Origin: a bacterium
Lineage (GTDB): Bacteria; ARS69
Direction: 5' to 3'
Length of the DNA stretch: 6,667 bases
NCBI GenBank assembly: GCA_025774865.1
Contig: JALGZO010000512.1
Coordinates: 1 to 6,667 of the forward strand
Part shown: positions 6,401 to 6,667 of the stretch, piece after piece
Layout: the number at the start of each line of letters is the position of its first letter
How positions within the stretch are numbered: position 1 is the first letter of the stretch
Position numbers and translations under genes: made by a program
The notes under the pieces: generated by a model
Seen by the model: the letters and a program-made list of their open reading frames with translations, nothing else
Database searches by the model: none
Told to the model about the DNA's origin: nothing

Positions 6401-6418
6401 GGGCCGCGCTGAGCGCCC
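6401..6418 (+). terminator. Weak hairpin downstream of folE
   Basis: GCGC-TGA-GCGC (6406-6416) can be extended by GG/CC across a two-base bulge and is followed by ATTTCC. An alternative hairpin CGGCC/GGCCG (6391-6406) overlaps it. No proper U-tract follows either one. The position after the folE stop fits a terminator, but the sequence support is weak. Confidence 0.3.
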
Positions 6419-6448
6419 ATTTCCGGCTTTCATGGTTTCTGCGCAAGA

Positions 6449-6477
6449 TTGACGTTGCGGACCCCCTTTGCTAAAGT
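6449..6477 (+). promoter_or_regulatory. Sigma70-like promoter of the right-edge gene
   Basis: TTGACG (6449-6454) and TAAAGT (6472-6477) are separated by 17 bp, matching consensus at 5/6 and 4/6 positions. The predicted start is near 6484. This leaves about 150 nt of leader before the ATG at 6635, long compared with the other units in the window. Confidence 0.62.
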
Positions 6478-6513
6478 TGCCGACCGTAGCGCTGTCCCGA
6501 ACAGATGTTCCAA

Positions 6514-6577
6514 ACGCGGGAAGGAGGTGTGCCTTTCGTCGACGCGGAAGGAGTGCGCGTCTCTTGGGCTCCTTCCG
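6514..6577 (+). promoter_or_regulatory. Leader with repeated GGAAGGAG motif and one complementary partner
   Basis: Two near-copies of ACGCGG(G)AAGGAG(G)TG occur at 6514-6529 and 6542-6555, 28 bp apart. CTCCTTCC at 6569-6576 is an exact complement of GGAAGGAG in either copy. With copy two it forms a 9-bp stem (6545-6553 with 6569-6577, 15-nt loop); pairing with copy one is mutually exclusive. Copy one contains AAGGAGGT, a full Shine-Dalgarno match, yet no start codon sits at a usable distance. This is what a structural leader switch might look like. I do not recognise any known riboswitch class. Confidence 0.35.
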
Positions 6578-6634
6578 TCCCTCGAGAATCCTCATCAAGA
6601 TCCTGTGCTGCAAAGCCTCTAGGGGGTCTGCGCA

Positions 6635-6667
6635 ATGACGAAACGCCTTTGGGGAGGCGCACTGCTG
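6635..6667 (+). CDS. N-terminus of a probable exported protein, rest outside the window
   Basis: Only 11 codons are present (MTKRLWGGALL). The ATG has AGGGGG (6621-6626) eight bases upstream, a good ribosome binding site, and a strong promoter lies about 160 bp upstream. The two basic residues followed by Trp, Gly, Ala and Leu are how a Sec signal peptide begins, so an exported or membrane protein is likely. Nothing can be said about function. Confidence 0.55.
   Translation, partial: MTKRLWGGALL

Noticed and set aside
6608-6640. Resemblance of GCAAAGCCTCTAGGGG to the GCAAAGCC segment of the cyclic-di-GMP-I riboswitch
   Set aside because: The rest of the motif, including the upstream CACAGGGCAAACC-like part and the closing stem, is absent. 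The match is a short chance similarity at the ribosome binding site.
6368-6662. Overlapping minus-strand open frames in the right-edge leader
   Set aside because: They are short, have no good start signals or motifs, and lie across a plus-strand promoter and leader.
6505-6667. Plus-strand open frame from ATG 6505 through the right edge
   Set aside because: It conflicts with the well-supported start at 6635 in another frame, lacks a ribosome binding site, and its Ser/Arg-rich translation does not look like a protein.

Overview
The window is a GC-rich stretch of bacterial chromosome with a dense set of mostly housekeeping genes. I see no phage, transposon, CRISPR, tRNA or rRNA signal. The gene set fits a free-living, Gram-negative-like bacterium that has beta-oxidation, glycolysis and pterin synthesis. 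It includes a FadJ/trifunctional-alpha type multienzyme, a FadI/HADHB-type thiolase, a mixed-signature phosphofructokinase and a GCH1-like GTP cyclohydrolase I. I cannot name the phylum from the sequence alone. Several starts are TTG or GTG, and intergenic gaps are short.

Left third (1-3195, minus strand): a tightly coupled operon transcribed leftward, in the order patatin-like lipase, fadI-type thiolase, fadJ-type multifunctional enzyme. The lipase stop overlaps the thiolase start (TGATG), and the thiolase stop overlaps the fadJ start (ATGA). fadJ runs off the left edge. The arrangement suggests that acyl chains released by the lipase feed beta-oxidation; this is an inference from context.

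Middle (3196-4844, plus strand): a 114-bp divergent intergenic region holds a good sigma70-like promoter facing right. A 26-bp dyad overlaps its -10 box. It drives a two-gene unit, a UPF0158-family protein and a phosphofructokinase, joined by a TTGA stop/start overlap.

Right third (4845-6667, plus strand): three separately promoted genes. The first is an XRE-type regulator with a C-terminal cupin-like domain. It is followed at its stop codon by a strong GC-rich hairpin. The second is folE, with its own promoter and no clear ribosome binding site. The third begins with a well-formed promoter and a leader of about 150 nt carrying repeated purine-rich motifs that can pair with one downstream complement. 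Only the first 11 codons of this gene are in the window, and they look like the start of a signal peptide.

The window is largely ordinary. The items most worth a second look are the operator-like dyad before UPF0158-pfk, the repeat-containing leader at the right edge, the altered active-site motifs of the patatin-like protein, and the mixed phosphoryl-donor signature of the phosphofructokinase.
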